From assembly GCA_036401335.1 (NCBI GenBank), contig DASWVC010000408.1, forward strand, positions 1 to 24,106: 24,106 nt of DNA, given 5' to 3'. This stretch comes from DASWVC01 sp036401335. Its GTDB lineage: Bacteria > Verrucomicrobiota > Verrucomicrobiia > Chthoniobacterales > JAFAMB01. The position numbers were made by a program, and so were the translations under genes. Under the pieces are notes generated by a model that saw nothing but the letters and a program-made list of their open reading frames with translations, was not told where the DNA came from and did not search any database. Position 1 is the first letter of the stretch; every line of letters begins with the position of its first letter. This document shows, one piece after another, positions 22,123 through 24,106 of the stretch.

Positions 22123-22722
22123 TTACCCCGATCCGGTCGGAACGACCGGCTGCGGCTCCTGCCATAACTGCCGGTAACTCACCTCCCGGAGGGAGAGCTG
22201 CTGCACCAACTGATTCGCCATCCGCGCCAGGTCATGCCGGGTTAACCACCAGCCGAGCGCCGGCATTGCGAGCAGCAATCCCTGCACCAGACCAGTCAGC
22301 ACCAAGCCCGCCAGAAACCGGGCTCCGGAATGTCCCGGATCGAAACTGATGTTTGTCGGGTAGCTGAAAACCGTAAAAACCCCACCCACGGCCGCGGTGC
22401 CTAGGAAAATCAAGGCCCAGATCACCTTGGCCGCGATCGAAGCTCCGCCCTCGAGTTGCAATTCGGACCCTTGCCCGTGCGGCCGCACCGTCCCCGACAG
22501 GAAAGGACGGAACCACGCAGCGGGACTGAGCAGCCACAACCCCCAAGGCAGCCGTGGCCGTTGCTGAAGCACGAAATGCGAGGCCGTAAACCGCCCCACC
22601 AAAGCCTGCGATCCAGGAAAAAACGTGGCAGCACCCGGATCGATCTCATCCGGGTCACTCAGGGCCCGGACCGTGGCCAGAAGGTCATTCGGCGCAAGCG
22701 GGGAAACAAAGGCTTTGAACAT
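22123..22722 (-). CDS. Hypothetical integral membrane protein
   Basis: A 199-residue protein I do not recognise. It starts MFKAFVSPLAPNDLLATVRAL, has a hydrophilic N-terminal half (1-92) and two predicted membrane helices at about 97-119 (AAKVIWALIFLGTAAVGGVFTVF) and 133-158 (GLVLTGLVQGLLLAMPALGWWL), with a basic C-terminal part. A ribosome-binding AGGA lies nine bases before the ATG, supporting the start. No neighbour within 350 bases is co-oriented and close, so no context can be drawn. Confidence 0.75.
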   Translation of the reverse strand: MFKAFVSPLAPNDLLATVRALSDPDEIDPGAATFFPGSQALVGRFTASHFVLQQRPRLPWGLWLLSPAAWFRPFLSGTVRPHGQGSELQLEGGASIAAKVIWALIFLGTAAVGGVFTVFSYPTNISFDPGHSGARFLAGLVLTGLVQGLLLAMPALGWWLTRHDLARMANQLVQQLSLREVSYRQLWQEPQPVVPTGSG

Positions 22723-23086
22723 GACGCACTGTCCTGATGCCGCGCCCCGGCCTGAGTGTCAAGCCGGCGGGAGAAATTGTACCAACCGTAGGAATGGCAT
22801 CAATGGAAGAGGCAAGTGAGACCGCCCGGTTACCCTTTACGCCCTAAATCCGCTCATCTTAATGCCCTTGGGGTGTCGGCGTAACGGCGTGGAAGAACGT
22901 GGAGGTCGCGCCCGCCCCGGTAGGGGAGCTTGTCCTCAAGCGCCCGGGGAGAAAAGGACCCGGCGTGACGAGGTAAAAAAGTGCCACAAACTGAAGGACC
23001 CAACAACGCCATTTTGGCTCAGTATGCAGCTCTTCATTGATGGAATTGTTACATTCCATACGAATAATACAACTTATCCAATTCCC
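22723..23086. other. Intergenic region with a hairpin repeat
   Basis: About 360 bases without a supported gene. It contains the hairpin repeat at 22916-22948. The rest shows no tRNA or clear promoter; the AT-rich section at 23040-23085 lies just downstream of the small membrane protein gene. Confidence 0.4.
22916..22948 (+). repeat. Dispersed intergenic hairpin repeat, copy 2
   Basis: CCCGGTAGGGGAGCTTG, TCCT, then CAAGCGCCCGGG: identical to the copy at 11182-11216 except for one base in the loop and two fewer C in the right arm. It can fold into the same hairpin. It is intergenic and in the same orientation. Confidence 0.7.
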
Positions 23087-23356
23087 TCAGGGCTCCCCGG
23101 CGCGGCTTGGCCGATTTTGCAGCGACGGCTCTGCCACAGATAGAAACGGACGGGGCGATTTCAACACTGCCTTCCGAAGTGCCCGGATCTCGGCAATCAA
23201 CTCGTTGTTCTGCCCCATCATGCGAAGGACCAGAAAGGGCAGGACCGTCCAGAGAACGAGCAGCACAACACCCCACACCACGAAGCCCGCCCAGCAAAGG
23301 AACGTCCAGGACATACCCCAAAGACCGGCTGCAAGCATGGGGGCAAGGTTGAACAT
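23087..23356 (-). CDS. Hypothetical small membrane protein
   Basis: An 89-residue protein with a long hydrophobic region at about residues 5-45 (probably two helices, WTFLCWAGFVVWGVVLLVLWTVLPFLVL) followed by a charged helix MMGQNNELIAEIRALRKAVLK that could form a short coiled coil, and a disordered tail. AGGTGA lies three to eight bases before the ATG. I recognise no family; it resembles many small phage-shock or oligomeric membrane proteins only in layout. It lies 68 bases downstream of the gene below, on the same strand. Confidence 0.6.
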   Translation of the reverse strand: MFNLAPMLAAGLWGMSWTFLCWAGFVVWGVVLLVLWTVLPFLVLRMMGQNNELIAEIRALRKAVLKSPRPFLSVAEPSLQNRPSRAGEP

Positions 23357-23423
23357 CGCTCACCTAACGATCGACGGGTGGGCCGTTTCCTGAAGCCGGG
23401 GTTTGGCTCCGTTTGGTTCGCGG

Positions 23424-24106
23424 TCAGAATGGGCGCACTTTGGCGCCGGTTGCCCGGGCAGCCGCCAAGCCGGTCCCTGGAGGCGGAAACTGCGGTTGGG
23501 TGTCATCAATCACCAACACGAAGTCCATGTTTTCTCCCAGGAAAGGTGGGCTGATCTCCATGCGCGGGCTTCGGTCAAAAACGCCCAAGTCTTCATACGT
23601 GCCGTCCTGCGGATGGAACCCCCAGAAATGCAGTGCGTCACCGCTCAAGGGGTCAGTGGAAACGAGGTACGTCCGGGCACTGGAGCTGTACACCATTCCG
23701 TAACGCCCATCTGCATCCCGTGTCGCCTGGATGCGCCTGGCCCCGGACCCGGGAACGGCATTGTGCACCGAAGAAGGGATCACCATGGACTGGTCGGGAA
23801 GGCGGCTTAGAAACGGGCGGCTTTCCAACAAAGCCCGGGCGTGACGGATCTGCCAGGCGCCGGGGGCATCCAGCGCCTCCCGCCAGTACCCTATGGGTAG
23901 GTTGACGCCCCCGCCGCGTCCGGGGCTGTGAAATTGCCACACGGTGTGGTGCCCGTAGGTATGGCCGAATGCGCCCGCGAACAGGTCCAGGTAAAGAAAG
24001 CGTCGGACGTCGTGCGCGTTTGAGTACCCCTGGTTGACGGCATCAAACCCGATCGGGTGGTCCTCATACAGGGGCTCGCCGTCCAGGACCGGTTTTACCG
24101 GTTGCC
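23424..24106 (-). CDS. Apiosidase-like glycoside hydrolase (DUF4038), C-terminal part (partial)
   Basis: The frame is open to the window edge, giving the last 226 residues. It begins within the catalytic TIM barrel: KPVLDGEPLYEDHPIGF with its Glu pair, then DVRRFLYLDLFAGAFGHTYGHHTVWQF, the hallmark of the DUF4038/apiosidase-like (GH140-related) family. A C-terminal beta domain follows (IQATRDADGRYGMVYSS...DPLSGDALHFWGFHPQDGTYEDLGVF...FVLVIDD), the domain labelled putative collagen-binding in databases. Such enzymes cut apiose or other sugars from plant rhamnogalacturonan II and related glycans. The start is outside the window; secretion cannot be judged. Confidence 0.9.
   Translation of the reverse strand, partial: QPVKPVLDGEPLYEDHPIGFDAVNQGYSNAHDVRRFLYLDLFAGAFGHTYGHHTVWQFHSPGRGGGVNLPIGYWREALDAPGAWQIRHARALLESRPFLSRLPDQSMVIPSSVHNAVPGSGARRIQATRDADGRYGMVYSSSARTYLVSTDPLSGDALHFWGFHPQDGTYEDLGVFDRSPRMEISPPFLGENMDFVLVIDDTQPQFPPPGTGLAAARATGAKVRPF

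Noticed and set aside
1..24106. tRNA, rRNA, CRISPR, insertion sequence or prophage
   Set aside because: No cloverleaf, spaced direct-repeat array, transposase or integrase was seen on either strand.

Overview
This is a GC-rich bacterial chromosomal window with about 27 protein-coding genes, all but a few tightly packed. No rRNA, tRNA, CRISPR array, transposase or phage gene was seen. The gene content fits a free-living heterotrophic soil-type bacterium: S-adenosylhomocysteinase, GSA aminomutase, oxidative-stress defence, glycoside hydrolases including an apiosidase-like one, ECF sigma factor and exported proteins. The mix of families and the intergenic GC-rich hairpin repeats suggest Verrucomicrobiota (Chthoniobacter/Udaeobacter-like). 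That placement is inference from gene style, not proven.

Layout. (1) 1-3287, plus strand: the 3' end of ahcY with a clear terminator, then a two-gene operon of an MGDG-synthase/UgtP-type glycosyltransferase and a family GH1 glycosidase. (2) 3318-6344: an OxyR-type regulator in a 4-bp overlapping operon with a PRISE-family enone reductase, divergent from a dimanganese catalase. The intergenic region holds a near-perfect four-half-site OxyR operator. This is the best-supported regulatory circuit in the window. (3) 6547-9851, minus: five-gene operon rpiB > TPR protein > serine beta-lactamase/esterase > yjbQ > metallophosphoesterase, mostly with overlapping stop and start codons. (4) 9897-11227: a structured intergenic element, a small coiled-coil ORF, a small exported protein and a repeat hairpin. 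(5) 11228-16163, minus: nitroreductase, then SDR > TMEM14-like membrane protein > GH75-chitosanase-like lipoprotein > Rrf2 regulator > HtrA-like protease, in the order of transcription. (6) 16268-17046, plus: a DUF971 protein coupled to a small membrane-anchored DUF4864/NTF2-like protein. (7) 17259-19315: an exported epoxide hydrolase that strongly resembles Pseudomonas Cif, divergent from an AraC-type regulator, with direct repeats between them. (8) 19429-21644, minus: hemL, then an ECF sigma factor with an unusually short anti-sigma-like partner. (9) 21645-24106: a repeat-rich noncoding stretch, two small membrane proteins and the C-terminal part of an apiosidase-like (DUF4038) glycoside hydrolase running off the window.

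The observations most worth following are: the OxyR operator and the OxyR-PRISE-Mn-catalase unit; the glycolipid glycosyltransferase/GH1 pair, which recalls plant MGDG synthase plus SFR2; a GH75-fold lipoprotein with a coiled-coil insertion; the Cif-like hydrolase with a different regulator family; the sigma/mini-anti-sigma pair; and a family of intergenic hairpin repeats. I did not find a convincing completely new multi-gene defence or mobile system.
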